DNA of 12,841 bases, from NCBI GenBank assembly GCA_030624945.1, contig JAUXJB010000021.1:1-12841 (forward strand), read 5' to 3'. Shown in pieces: positions 1 to 7,366 of the stretch (its first letter is position 1; every line of letters starts with the position of its first letter). The position numbers and the translations under genes were made by a program. The DNA comes from Deltaproteobacteria bacterium. GTDB taxonomy: Bacteria; Myxococcota_A; UBA9160; SZUA-336. The notes under the pieces are model-generated. The model did not search any database, was not told where the DNA came from, and saw only the letters and a program-made list of their open reading frames with translations.

Positions 1-92
1 AGATACATCAGCCCGATCCCGATCAAGATGAGAACCGGCAGGGATATCGGGCCTTGCGTCAACCCCGACATCAGTTCCTTCAGGTCCGGCAT
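1..92 (-). CDS. N-terminus of an unidentified membrane protein (partial, cut by left edge)
   Basis: Only the first 30 codons lie in the window. The ATG at 92-90 is preceded by a clear AAGGAG Shine-Dalgarno about 7 nt upstream, which is the main support for a real start. The peptide begins MPDLKELMSG and then becomes very hydrophobic from about residue 15 to the edge (ISLPVLILIGIGLMY). This fits an N-out or uncleaved signal-anchor membrane segment. There is too little sequence to name a family. It reads away from the 134-aa gene to its right, in the same direction, with a 178-nt gap that may hold its promoter. That the frame is coding is likely; its function is unknown. Confidence 0.6.
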   Translation of the reverse strand, partial: MPDLKELMSGLTQGPISLPVLILIGIGLMY

Positions 93-181
93 GGGATGCT
101 CCTTCCGAATCCGCGTATCCGAGAGACCGCAGCTCGAAACGTCGTGTCAGCGACTTTTAACAGCGCATCTGTCGGCATTTG

Positions 182-223
182 GCGGGATTAACTTGTGATC
201 GGCAACGAAGGGCTCAATCCCGC
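182..223. repeat. 8-bp inverted repeat in the gap between two minus-strand genes
   Basis: GCGGGATT at 182-189 is the exact reverse complement of AATCCCGC at 216-223, separated by 26 nt. It lies between the stop of the 134-aa gene (271) and the start of the edge gene (92). It could be a hairpin ending the 134-aa transcript or a protein-binding site before the edge gene. There is no T-run on either side, so it is not a classic intrinsic terminator. Confidence 0.3.
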
Positions 224-270
224 GCCAGGCGGGCTGTCGCGCCGACGCGTTCCCGCCCCCAGCGAGTCAT

Positions 271-675
271 CTAGGCCAGGTCATCATCTCTGCGGCTGTA
301 CTTGAGCTGACTTTGTGATGCGTCAGCGAGCTCTTTCTCGCGGCACTCCGCGAGATGATCTCGGAGAAAGTGAACCAGCGCCTCGCAGTTCTCGGCAGAG
401 CGCTCGATCCCTTTGCGGTTTCGAAAGTTGACCGGAAGGACGTTCGAGAATTTTTCGGCGCCGTCTACAGTGATGACCACCTTCGCGTTTTCCCCGTCCT
501 TGCCGTAGTGGAACGTGAAGTTGAGCGTTGCCACGCCCTGGCGGCGCCGATCGATGTGGTCCTCGCGATGCCGCACTTCCAGGTCGTGCTCGTGCGCCAG
601 GACTTCGACCAATGCCTTCTCAAACCGAAGCTCGAGCTCGTCCCGTCGTTCGCTCACGCTGCCTCCCGATTCCAT
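271..675 (-). CDS. hypothetical 134-aa charged protein
   Basis: I do not recognise this protein. It is rich in charged residues. A basic and acidic helical N-terminal half (about residues 8-48) is followed by an alternating segment that looks like a beta hairpin (LNFTFHYGKDG, then AKVVITVDG, residues 51-72). A helix rich in Glu and His follows (about 95-116), and the tail is polar. No signal peptide, membrane segment or cysteine metal site is visible. GC-rich third positions support coding on this strand over the overlapping frames. The ATG at 675 has only a distant AGAGG. An in-frame GTG at 657 has GGGAGG 4 nt upstream and may be the true start, giving 128 aa. It is divergent from nudC across about 220 nt. 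Confidence 0.7.
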   Translation of the reverse strand: MESGGSVSERRDELELRFEKALVEVLAHEHDLEVRHREDHIDRRRQGVATLNFTFHYGKDGENAKVVITVDGAEKFSNVLPVNFRNRKGIERSAENCEALVHFLRDHLAECREKELADASQSQLKYSRRDDDLA

Positions 676-897
676 GCTTTGCACGCCTCTGCGCGCGTGC
701 CTTCCCCTTCCACTGGTGGCTCTTTCGGCCCGGGCCCATTCAAGTCTGAGCCCGGATGTCCCGGCTGGGCTCACTCGGCGGCAGCGAGGGGCTCGGTGTT
801 GCCGAGGGCACAGCGGTTCCGGCCCGCGCGTCCCGCGGTCCGACCGGTCGCCCGGTCGGGTAAGCTGTGCTCGAGCCATTCCGGAGAGAGCAAGAGC

Positions 898-1818
898 ATG
901 AGCCAACCCCAGGTCTTCTCGGGCAACCCGCTCGACAGGGCGAGCAGCGAGCGACGCGACCGCGGCTGGATCGCGGAGCAGCTCGAGCGCGAGGAGAGCC
1001 GTTTCCTGCCCTACTGGCGCCTCAGCGTCCTGGTAAAGACGGGCATCCCTCGAGAACTCGGCTGGGCGCGCAACGATCTCTGTGACAACAAGGCTCCCGG
1101 CAGCGAGGTCGTGCTCCTGGGACTGCGGGAGGGGGTCGCACACTTCGCACTCGACGTCTCGGGTCTCGAGAAGCCGGAAGTCGCCCTGGGTCTCTCGGGT
1201 CTGGCGCGCTTCGAAGAGGTTCGCGCGGTGGCAACCCAGCTTTCCGCACCGGAGTGCGCGATCGCCGCGCAGGGTCGCGCGCTGCTCGATTGGCACGCCC
1301 GCCATCGGTTCTGCGCAGTCTGCGGGGCCAAGACCACGGCGGGTCTGGGCGGCTTGATGCGCGAGTGCGACGAGTGCGACGCCGAGCACTTCCCGCGCAC
1401 GGATCCGGTGGTGATCATGGTGGTCTGCAGCGAGGACACCTGCCTGCTCGGCCGCCAGGCGGCCTGGCCCCCCGATATGTACTCGGCCCTGGCCGGCTTC
1501 GTGGATCAGGACGAGACGATCGAGGAGGCGGTGCGGCGCGAGGTCTTCGAGGAGACGAATGTTCGTGTTGGCCGCGTCCGCTACTACGCGTCGCAGCCCT
1601 GGCCCTTCCCGTCTTCGCTGATGATCGGCTGTCTGGCGGAGGCCGAGACCCGCGAGATCTCCGTGGACCCGGAAGAGCTCCAGAGCGCCCGCTGGTTCTC
1701 GCGCGAGGAGGTTGCCAAGGCCCTGGCCGAGCCCGGAGGCGGAGGGCTCACCGTGCCACCTCCGATGGCCATCGCACACCATCTGATGCGGGCCTGGGCG
1801 GACGGCGAGGGCGTCTAG
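898..1818 (+). CDS. nudC: NADH pyrophosphatase / NAD-capped RNA hydrolase (Nudix family)
   Basis: NudC hydrolyses NAD(H) to NMN(H) and AMP and in bacteria removes NAD caps from RNA; it is cytosolic. The 306-aa product has the full family layout: an N-terminal domain, a zinc ribbon with C139, C142, C157 and C160, and a Nudix box at residues 200-222 (G-x5-E-x7-REVFEE, catalytic glutamates E215, E218 and E219). The NudC-specific SQPWPFPSS motif at 232-240 distinguishes it from general Nudix hydrolases. The second-last position of the Nudix box is Asn instead of the usual Gly (EETNV). The E. coli enzyme has 257 residues; the extra length is mainly N-terminal. The frame stays open upstream, but the ATG at 898 has GGAGAGAG upstream and the upstream translation is low-complexity. 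It converges on the CoA-binding gene with only 16 nt between stops. Confidence 0.93.
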   Translation: MSQPQVFSGNPLDRASSERRDRGWIAEQLEREESRFLPYWRLSVLVKTGIPRELGWARNDLCDNKAPGSEVVLLGLREGVAHFALDVSGLEKPEVALGLSGLARFEEVRAVATQLSAPECAIAAQGRALLDWHARHRFCAVCGAKTTAGLGGLMRECDECDAEHFPRTDPVVIMVVCSEDTCLLGRQAAWPPDMYSALAGFVDQDETIEEAVRREVFEETNVRVGRVRYYASQPWPFPSSLMIGCLAEAETREISVDPEELQSARWFSREEVAKALAEPGGGGLTVPPPMAIAHHLMRAWADGEGV

Positions 1819-1834
1819 CCAGCTCCCCCCGGGG

Positions 1835-2245
1835 TCAGAGGCCCAGTCTCGGGATCTCGATCCTGGGACAGCGGTCCATCACGACGCGCAGCCCCGCGCG
1901 CTCCGCCCGGCTCGCGGCCGACGGGTTGATCACGCCGAGCTGCATCCACACCGCCTTCGCCCCCACCTCGATGGCCTGATCGATCGCGTTCCCCGCGGCC
2001 TCGGAGTTGCGAAAGATGTCCACGAGATCGATCGCGGTGGGAACGTCCGCGAGGCTCGGGTAGACGGTCTCGCCCAGGATCTCCTCGTCTTGCGCGTGCG
2101 GGTTGACGGGAATGGTTCGATAGCCGCGTTCCTGCAGGTAGCGCATGACGTCGTGGCTATCGCGCTCCGGGCGCGGACTCGCCCCGACCACCGCGATCAC
2201 GCGGCTCCCGGTCAGGATCTCGCGGATCTCGGCATCGGAGTTCAT
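1835..2245 (-). CDS. CoA-binding domain protein (YccU-like)
   Basis: A 136-aa single-domain protein of the CoA_binding_2 type. Its Rossmann-like nucleotide-binding start is at residues 16-49 (VIAVVGASPRPERDSHDV, then GYRTIPVNP). The conserved middle segment is ILGETVYPSLADVP, and a late VWMQLGVIN motif is followed by VVMDRC. Related proteins such as E. coli YccU are small cytosolic proteins that bind CoA; their physiological role is not established. The start codon overlaps the stop of the upstream channel gene as ATGA, so the two are likely co-transcribed and translationally coupled. The length is normal for the family and nothing is missing. Confidence 0.88.
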   Translation of the reverse strand: MNSDAEIREILTGSRVIAVVGASPRPERDSHDVMRYLQERGYRTIPVNPHAQDEEILGETVYPSLADVPTAIDLVDIFRNSEAAGNAIDQAIEVGAKAVWMQLGVINPSAASRAERAGLRVVMDRCPRIEIPRLGL

Positions 2246-3513
2246 GAGACCTCGTCTCCCGTTCCCCGGGAGCTGGCGATGATCTCCGCGGCCCCGCGCA
2301 GGTCGTTCGCGCTCGGGCTCTGGTAGACGCGCAGGCCGAACAGCGGGACGACCGCCAGGATGTGGTCGAAGATGTCGGCCTGAATGGCCTCGTAGTTCGC
2401 CCAAACCTGATCGTTGCTGAAGACGTAGATCTGGATTGGCAAGCCCCTCTCGGTCGGCGCGAGCTGCCGAATGAGAAAGGTCATGTCCTTCTGGATCTTC
2501 GGGTGCCTGTGCAGGTACTCCTCGACGTAGGCGCGAAAGGTCCCGATGTTCGTGAGCCTGCGGCCGTTGATCGGCTGCGAGGTGTCCGCGCCTGTTTGCC
2601 GGTTGTACTCGTCGATCTCGGCTTGCTTCGCACGCACATAGTCCTTCATATATTCGAACTTCTCGAAGTGCCCGAGGGTCTCCTCGTCGCAGAATGCGAT
2701 CGTGCTCATGTCGATGTAGAGCGCCCGCTTGATTCGCCGCCCTCCCGATTCCTGCATCCCGCGCCAGTTCTTGAACGAGTGCGAGATCAGCGCTTGTGTC
2801 GGGATCGTGGAGATGGTCTTGTCCCAGTTCTGAACCTTGATGGTATGCAACGAGAGCTCGATCACGTCACCGTCGGCGCCGTAGTCCGGCATCTCGATCC
2901 AGTCGCCGATGTGGATCATGTTGTTGCCCGCGAGCTGCACGCTCGCGACGAATCCGAGGATCGAGTCGCGGAAGACCAGGAGGAGCACTGCACTCATCGC
3001 ACCGAGCCCCGTGAGTAGCCCCCACGGCTCCCGCTCGAGCAGCGTGGCGATAGCGAAGATGGCGCCCACCATGTAGAGGACGATCTTGGCGAGCTGGACG
3101 TATCCGCCGATCGGCGCCTCTCGGGCGCTCCCGTGTGACTCGTAGATGTCCGATCCCGCGTCCAGGAGCGACTCCGCGACGCGGATCGACACCATGATCA
3201 TGTAGACGAACGCCAGGCGTCCGACCCACGTCTCGAACTCTCCAAACGCGGGGGCGAACAGGTAGATCACCATCGCGGGTGCCAGGCTGGCCAGCCGCCG
3301 GAAGACGCTGTGTTTGATCAGGGAGTCGTCCCAATCGGTGCTGGTGCGCGTGATCACGTGGGAGATGCCCCGGACCAGAAGAGCGCGTGTCACGAGGTTC
3401 GCTAGCCAGCTCAGCGCTACGACGCCCGACACCAAAGTGAGATAAGAGATCGCGGTGCCGGCCGTCTCTGGAAGTCCGAGGCCGACCAGAAGCTCTCTCA
3501 GCGAGTCAAGCAT
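2242..3513 (-). CDS. ybdG: YbdG-type mechanosensitive channel (MscS superfamily)
   Basis: This inner-membrane protein of 423 aa belongs to the YbdG branch of MscS-like channels, which open under membrane tension during osmotic downshift. Hydrophobic segments lie at about 22-44, 75-95, 98-118, 137-160 and 165-190. The pore-lining helix runs into the MscS beta domain at about 180-245 (VFRDSILGFVAS, then NNMIHIGDWIEMP, then ISTIPTQALI). The NWRGMQESGGRRIKR motif at 249-263 is characteristic of YbdG rather than MscS itself. A large cytosolic alpha/beta domain follows, with a loop (about 290-325) longer than in MscS. The ATG at 3513 is chosen because GGGAG lies about 5 nt upstream; the longer open frame upstream begins with a low-complexity Ser/Pro stretch. 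It is followed by the CoA-binding gene in a 4-nt overlap and is divergent from the PilZ gene. Confidence 0.9.
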   Translation of the reverse strand: MLDSLRELLVGLGLPETAGTAISYLTLVSGVVALSWLANLVTRALLVRGISHVITRTSTDWDDSLIKHSVFRRLASLAPAMVIYLFAPAFGEFETWVGRLAFVYMIMVSIRVAESLLDAGSDIYESHGSAREAPIGGYVQLAKIVLYMVGAIFAIATLLEREPWGLLTGLGAMSAVLLLVFRDSILGFVASVQLAGNNMIHIGDWIEMPDYGADGDVIELSLHTIKVQNWDKTISTIPTQALISHSFKNWRGMQESGGRRIKRALYIDMSTIAFCDEETLGHFEKFEYMKDYVRAKQAEIDEYNRQTGADTSQPINGRRLTNIGTFRAYVEEYLHRHPKIQKDMTFLIRQLAPTERGLPIQIYVFSNDQVWANYEAIQADIFDHILAVVPLFGLRVYQSPSANDLRGAAEIIASSRGTGDEVS

Positions 3514-3559
3514 GGCATCTCCCTTTAGAGCAGGGGTGATCTTGCCGAAAGGCACAGCG

Positions 3560-4333
3560 ATGCGCATCGTTCCTTCCATCCTGCTGCTGGATGACGGCGA
3601 GCTCGAGCTCCCGCGCGCCGTGCTCGGAGAGCTGGGCGCGGACTTCGCCCACTTGAAGGGAGGCGAGATCGGCGGCGCGGTCGCGTCGCCACGGCACCTG
3701 CTTGTCACCTCCCTGAGGCGCGCCCGAGAGATCCCGGCCTTCGAGCATCCGCCCGGCGAGATCCTGGATCCGACTTGGGTCTGCGTGGCCGACGAAGACT
3801 TTCGCCCGCTGCGCGAACAGCTCCGAGATCTCGGTATCCACTACATGGTCGACGCGGAACTCGATCCGGAGTCCATGCGCCTATTTTTCCTGCAGCTGCT
3901 GGGCCCCGGCGAGGGAGCTGACGGCGAAGAGAGCGCGGCATCCGCGCAGGAATCCGTCGATGAGCGGCGCACCTACCCGCGCCGGGCGTACCGGCAGAAG
4001 CTCTGGGCCGTGGGAGCCGAGGACGTCTCGGTCGTTCTGGGGCACGATCTGTCGCTGACGGGCATACGCGTCGAGGGCGATCCGCGCCTCGCTGTCGGGG
4101 ATCGCGTCGAGCTCGCGCTGTACGGCGACGCCCAGGGAGAGCCCCTGACGGTCGAGGCCATGGCGGTGCGCGAGGAGACCAGCCGCGGCCTCGCACTCCG
4201 CTTTGTGAACCTCACACCTCCGCAAACCGAGCGCCTGCAGGCCATGCTCGAGACACTCCCCCCGCTGGAGTCCCTCCAGGACGACAACCCCGCCGGCCTG
4301 GTCGTCTCGAAGCTCCTCCGCCGATCTGACTAG
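3560..4333 (+). CDS. PilZ-domain protein with a degenerate receiver-like N-terminus
   Basis: A 257-aa cytosolic protein. The C-terminal part is a PilZ domain, which binds cyclic-di-GMP: the RxxxR motif is at R137-R141 (RRTYPRR) and the D/NxSxxG motif at D163-G168 (DLSLTG), both intact. The N-terminal 115 residues resemble a response-regulator receiver fold, with ILLLDD at 7-12 and alternating strands and helices, ending in GIHYMVDAELDPESM. No aspartate is visible where the phospho-acceptor should be (HLLVTS), so this is probably a pseudo-receiver. A Glu/Ala-rich linker (118-133) joins the two. The ATG at 3560 has only a weak AAAGG upstream; an alternative ATG at 3512 would add 16 residues and overlap the ybdG start. 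The partner or output is unknown. The PilZ call is firm; the receiver resemblance is an inference. Confidence 0.85.
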   Translation: MRIVPSILLLDDGELELPRAVLGELGADFAHLKGGEIGGAVASPRHLLVTSLRRAREIPAFEHPPGEILDPTWVCVADEDFRPLREQLRDLGIHYMVDAELDPESMRLFFLQLLGPGEGADGEESAASAQESVDERRTYPRRAYRQKLWAVGAEDVSVVLGHDLSLTGIRVEGDPRLAVGDRVELALYGDAQGEPLTVEAMAVREETSRGLALRFVNLTPPQTERLQAMLETLPPLESLQDDNPAGLVVSKLLRRSD

Positions 4334-4334
4334 A

Positions 4335-4352
4335 GGGCCAGGCTACCGGCCC
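4335..4352. terminator. candidate hairpin between convergent genes
   Basis: GGGCC at 4335-4339 and GGCCC at 4348-4352 form a stem that continues with GG/CC after one bulged A, giving 7 GC pairs around a 3-nt loop. It sits 2 nt after the PilZ stop and before the 3' end of the convergent metallo-hydrolase gene, where a bidirectional terminator would be expected. Neither side has a real T-run, so this may be a Rho-dependent end or chance. Confidence 0.35.
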
Positions 4353-4397
4353 GAACTCGCGCACCGTAGCGAACGGGTTGCGCTTGCGGCACGTTCT

Positions 4398-5309
4398 CTA
4401 AGACCCCGAGAGATCGGAGTAGAAGATGCGGAGCGTTTGCTCCGTGTACTCGGGACCCCTACCGCCCCAGCGGGCCTCGAGGTCTGCGAGGGGGTTCTCG
4501 GCGATCAGTTCCTCGACGGATTTCCCCTCGGCAATGGCTGCGCGCACGCGGTCTTGCAGCACTACAAGCATGGAGCGGTATTCGAGGAGCTGCGATCGGT
4601 CCATCAGCGATCCGTGACCGGGGATGATCTTCGTATTCTCGCCCGCGATGGCCAGACCGCGGTCGGTGGCCGTGATCATCCCTTCGATTGATCCTCCGCT
4701 GTCGAGATCGACGAATGGGTACGAGCTGCTGCGGACGAGGTCTCCCATGTGCACGACGTCCGAGCCCGTGAAGTGCACGATCGCATCGCCGTCCGTGTGC
4801 GCGGGTGGGACGTGAGAGACGGTGACGGCCTCTCCGTTCAGGTGCAGCGTCACCGTGTCGTTGAAGGTGATCACGGGAAGGGCCGCGGGAGGTGCTGGCG
4901 CCACCTCTCGATTGAATGCGCTCAGGAATTGGCGGACGCTCATGCGCTGCCGCACGCTGTCGTGTGCGATGATCACGCTGCCGGCCTTTCCGAAGTTCTC
5001 GTTGCCGCCGGTGTGATCTCCGTGCAGGTGCGTGTTGATCACGAAGCGAACGGGTCGCTCGCTTAGCGCGGTGATGGCAGCGCGTATCTTCTCGGTGAGG
5101 GGGGCAAACTGGTCGTCCACCAGGAAGACGCCATCGTCGCCTGCGCTGACCGCGATGTTCCCGCCAGCGCCCACTAGCATGTAGATTCTCTCGGCGAGTT
5201 GCGTGGTTTGAATATCGACGCTGTCGAAATCCTGGGAACGCGCGTCGGAGCCGAGCAGCGACGCGCCTATTGCGACGACGGCAACCAGAGCTGAGCGAGC
5301 GGAGCACAT
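4398..5309 (-). CDS. secreted metallo-beta-lactamase-fold hydrolase
   Basis: A 303-aa protein with a probable Sec signal peptide (residues 1 to about 25, hydrophobic core VALVAVVAIGASLLG-like, cleavage near ARS-QD), so it should act in the periplasm. The metallo-beta-lactamase fold shows its zinc ligands: HLHGDH at H94, H96, D98 and H99, then H171 (AHTDGD), D190 (HMGD) and H232 (PGHG). The D190 position is Asp, as in general hydrolases of the fold, rather than the Cys of true B1 lactamases, so antibiotic hydrolysis should not be assumed; the substrate is unknown. The C-terminal helix pair matches a common family of exported MBL-fold proteins. The ATG at 5309 has no strong Shine-Dalgarno. It converges on the PilZ gene and is divergent from greB. 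Confidence 0.88.
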   Translation of the reverse strand: MCSARSALVAVVAIGASLLGSDARSQDFDSVDIQTTQLAERIYMLVGAGGNIAVSAGDDGVFLVDDQFAPLTEKIRAAITALSERPVRFVINTHLHGDHTGGNENFGKAGSVIIAHDSVRQRMSVRQFLSAFNREVAPAPPAALPVITFNDTVTLHLNGEAVTVSHVPPAHTDGDAIVHFTGSDVVHMGDLVRSSSYPFVDLDSGGSIEGMITATDRGLAIAGENTKIIPGHGSLMDRSQLLEYRSMLVVLQDRVRAAIAEGKSVEELIAENPLADLEARWGGRGPEYTEQTLRIFYSDLSGS

Positions 5310-5331
5310 GCGCCGAGCATCTCACGGCGTT

Positions 5332-5372
5332 CCCCCAGGTGACAAGCCTGGGTCGGCGCGTCATCCTGGGGG
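5332..5372 (+). promoter_or_regulatory. strong hairpin covering the putative greB ribosome binding site
   Basis: CCCCCAGG at 5332-5339 is perfectly complementary to CCTGGGGG at 5365-5372. The stem continues inward as TGAC (5340-5343) with GTCA (5360-5363) past one bulged T, so about 12 pairs close a 16-nt loop. The right arm is the G-rich stretch just 4 nt before the GTG start of greB. A second CCTGGG at 5347-5352 could pair with the same left arm instead and free the right arm. As DNA it could also be an operator between the divergent genes. Confidence 0.45.
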
Positions 5373-5376
5373 CGAC

Positions 5377-5868
<492 letters not shown>

Positions 5869-5907
5869 GGCGGGTTGCCGGACCCGGTCCAGAGTCGGAG
5901 TCGCGCC

Positions 5908-6183
5908 ATGAACACGAAAATTGGGATCCTTTGCTTTGTCCTCGCCACGACCGGCCTGGCCTCTCCCGCACAGGCGCAGGAGTACCATCCACGGCGCGCA
6001 GGCCACCCCGTGCGCATCGTCGGCTACGTACTCAGCCCGGCCGGCGTGATTCTCGAGCGCCTCATCTTTCGGCCCGCCTGGTGGCTCGGGCACCGGGGGC
6101 CGCTCCGGAGCCTGTTCGGATTTCCCCCGCCCAAGCTAGAGCTGCCGAGCCCAGCACAGCCGGAGCAGAGCGGGGGCGACTGA
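5908..6183 (+). CDS. small exported protein of unknown function
   Basis: A 91-aa protein with a textbook signal peptide: MNTK, a hydrophobic core (IGILCFVLATTGLA) and an AQA-QE cleavage site after residue 23. The mature part is about 68 residues. Its centre, GYVLSPAGVILERLIFRPAWWLG, is a short amphipathic or membrane-associating stretch rich in aromatic residues. It is followed by HRGPLRSLFGFPPP and a Pro/Glu-rich tail. The ATG at 5908 has GGAG about 8 nt upstream. I do not know its function. It has no cysteine in the mature part and no metal motif. It sits 39 nt after greB and upstream of the LPS export genes, so a role at the cell envelope is a guess from export and position only. Confidence 0.75.
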   Translation: MNTKIGILCFVLATTGLASPAQAQEYHPRRAGHPVRIVGYVLSPAGVILERLIFRPAWWLGHRGPLRSLFGFPPPKLELPSPAQPEQSGGD

Positions 6184-6199
6184 GATCCGCGACCTCGAG

Positions 6200-6229
6200 T
6201 TGCGGTCCGCTTTCACAGAGCGGTATGTT
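6200..6229 (+). promoter_or_regulatory. possible sigma-70-type promoter before lptC, with hairpin in the spacer
   Basis: TTGCGG (6200-6205) and TATGTT (6224-6229) are separated by 18 nt, a weak but correctly spaced -35/-10 pair. The spacer carries the inverted repeat CCGCT (6207-6211) / AGCGG (6219-6223) with a 7-nt loop, followed by a T-rich stretch. The same element could instead be a short terminator for the exported-protein gene. It lies in the 116-nt gap before lptC. Confidence 0.3.
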
Positions 6230-6299
6230 TCTTGCTCTGCGGGCCCGGCGTGGATCTGAGCGGCCGAGTCTCCGTCGAGAAAGGACGCACACTCTGCCC

Positions 6300-6842
6300 A
6301 TGCAACTGATCCGACTCCTCGGGATCCTCTGTGCGCTCCTGGTGGGCTGCGGGATCGAGGGCCTGGGGCAGCGCGAGCTCCAGGTACCGGCCGGACTCCC
6401 CCCGGCCCTGTTGCGCCAGGTCGTCTTCGAGGGCTTCAGCAGCGGCATTCGGGACGCCGTCGTGACCGCGGCCGTGGCGCGCATCGATACGGAGCGCCGG
6501 CTGGCGCTGCTGCGCGAGGTCGAACTCTCCTTCCGCGAGGAGGTGCGCGGGCGCGTCGAGATCCGGGCGGAGGAGGGCACGCTGGATCTCGACAGCGAGG
6601 ACTTCCTCCTCCGCGGTAGCGTCGAGGGGGTCACGGCGGCTGGCGATCGGTTCCATACGACTCAGCTGGAGTACGAGAGGTCGGAAGAGCGTTTGTGGAC
6701 GGGAGCTCCCGTTCGGCTGGAACGGTCGTCCATGACGATCAGGGCGGAGGGCATGGAGTTTGATCTCGCCGAGCGACGGGTCCACCTGATCGGCCAGGTG
6801 ACGGCCGTCGTGGGCGAGCGGGGCCCGGTCGACCAGCCATGA
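6300..6842 (+). CDS. lptC: LPS export protein LptC, apparently a lipoprotein
   Basis: LptC accepts lipopolysaccharide from the LptB2FG ATPase at the inner membrane and hands it to LptA. The 180-aa product has the LptC-like beta-rich periplasmic domain: repeated short strands with [45 protein letters not shown] and [24 protein letters not shown]. The call also rests on position before lptA and lptB. Its N-terminus is a lipoprotein signal with a lipobox, ALLVGC, and C17 as the likely lipidated residue; E. coli LptC has an uncleaved membrane helix instead. The ATG at 6300 lacks a well-spaced Shine-Dalgarno (AAAGGA is 14 nt away). An in-frame CTG at 6294 is better placed, and an in-frame ATG at 6225 is less likely because it would precede the signal with 25 polar residues. 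The stop overlaps the lptA start as ATGA. Confidence 0.8.
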   Translation: MQLIRLLGILCALLVGCGIEGLGQRELQVPAGLPPALLRQVVFEGFSSGIRDAVVTAAVARIDTERRLALLREVELSFREEVRGRVEIRAEEGTLDLDSEDFLLRGSVEGVTAAGDRFHTTQLEYERSEERLWTGAPVRLERSSMTIRAEGMEFDLAERRVHLIGQVTAVVGERGPVDQP

Positions 6843-7366
6843 AGGCTGCGGCACTGGCCTCGCTCGCGCTCTGCCTGACCTTTCTGCCGGGCTCGGCCGC
6901 CGCCCAGAGAACCCCCGCCGACGCGGCCGAACGGATGGGGGTCCGGCTCCAGAGCGGCACACCCATGAAGATCCAGTCCGACGAGCTCGACGCCGTCCGC
7001 GAAGAGGACGGGGCGGAGCGGATCATCTTTCGACAGAACGTGCGCGTGGAGCAGGGAGATCTCGAGATCTACTGCGACTGGCTCGAGGCGCTCTACCTGA
7101 ATGGCGCGGGGGGCCAGGCCGACCAGGTCACCGCGCGAGGCAAGGTCCGGCTCCTCCAGGCGGGCAGCGAGGCCAGCTGCAGCGAGGCGGTATTCGACAA
7201 CGTGCGACAGACCGCCTCATGCACCACCAAGGGCGGCAAGTCCCGGCTGCGCCGCGGCAAGGACGTGATAAAGGCCGACCGGATCGACTTCGACCTGAAG
7301 ACGGGAAGGTTCCGAGCGTCGGGCTCGGTGGAGGTGGAGATGGGCTCCGAAGGGGAGACCGAATGA
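6839..7366 (+). CDS. lptA: LPS transport periplasmic protein LptA (OstA-like)
   Basis: LptA forms the periplasmic bridge that carries lipopolysaccharide from LptC to the outer-membrane LptD. The 175-aa product has a signal peptide ([19 protein letters not shown], cleavage after AAA at residue 22). An OstA_N beta-jellyroll follows: [14 protein letters not shown] (42-55), then [26 protein letters not shown] (62-87), then [13 protein letters not shown] (97-109), then [26 protein letters not shown] (143-168). These strand patterns are typical of the family. Three cysteines (C79, C114, C128) remain in the mature protein, and the last two could form a disulfide, which is not a feature of E. coli LptA. 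It overlaps lptC and lptB by 4 nt each (ATGA), pointing to one coupled operon. Confidence 0.9.
   Translation: MKAAALASLALCLTFLPGSAAAQRTPADAAERMGVRLQSGTPMKIQSDELDAVREEDGAERIIFRQNVRVEQGDLEIYCDWLEALYLNGAGGQADQVTARGKVRLLQAGSEASCSEAVFDNVRQTASCTTKGGKSRLRRGKDVIKADRIDFDLKTGRFRASGSVEVEMGSEGETE

Noticed and set aside
792..806. Small hairpin CTCGG-TGTTG-CCGAG upstream of nudC
   Set aside because: Only five pairs and common by chance in DNA this GC-rich; no supporting context.
355..897. Upstream extension of the nudC frame on the plus strand
   Set aside because: Translation is low in complexity and overlaps the minus-strand gene; NudC begins properly at 898.
676..1782. Long open frame on the minus strand opposite nudC
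   Set aside because: It continues the frame of the 134-aa gene upstream of its start, but the plus strand encodes a complete NudC with all motifs, so this part is an antisense shadow.
1827..1834. CCCCGGGG between nudC and the CoA-binding gene as a terminator
   Set aside because: It has no loop and no T-run, so it cannot form a useful hairpin.
4398..5309. Antibiotic-resistance metallo-beta-lactamase
   Set aside because: The third zinc-site position is Asp190 rather than the Cys of B1 enzymes, and the overall pattern fits general exported hydrolases of the fold.
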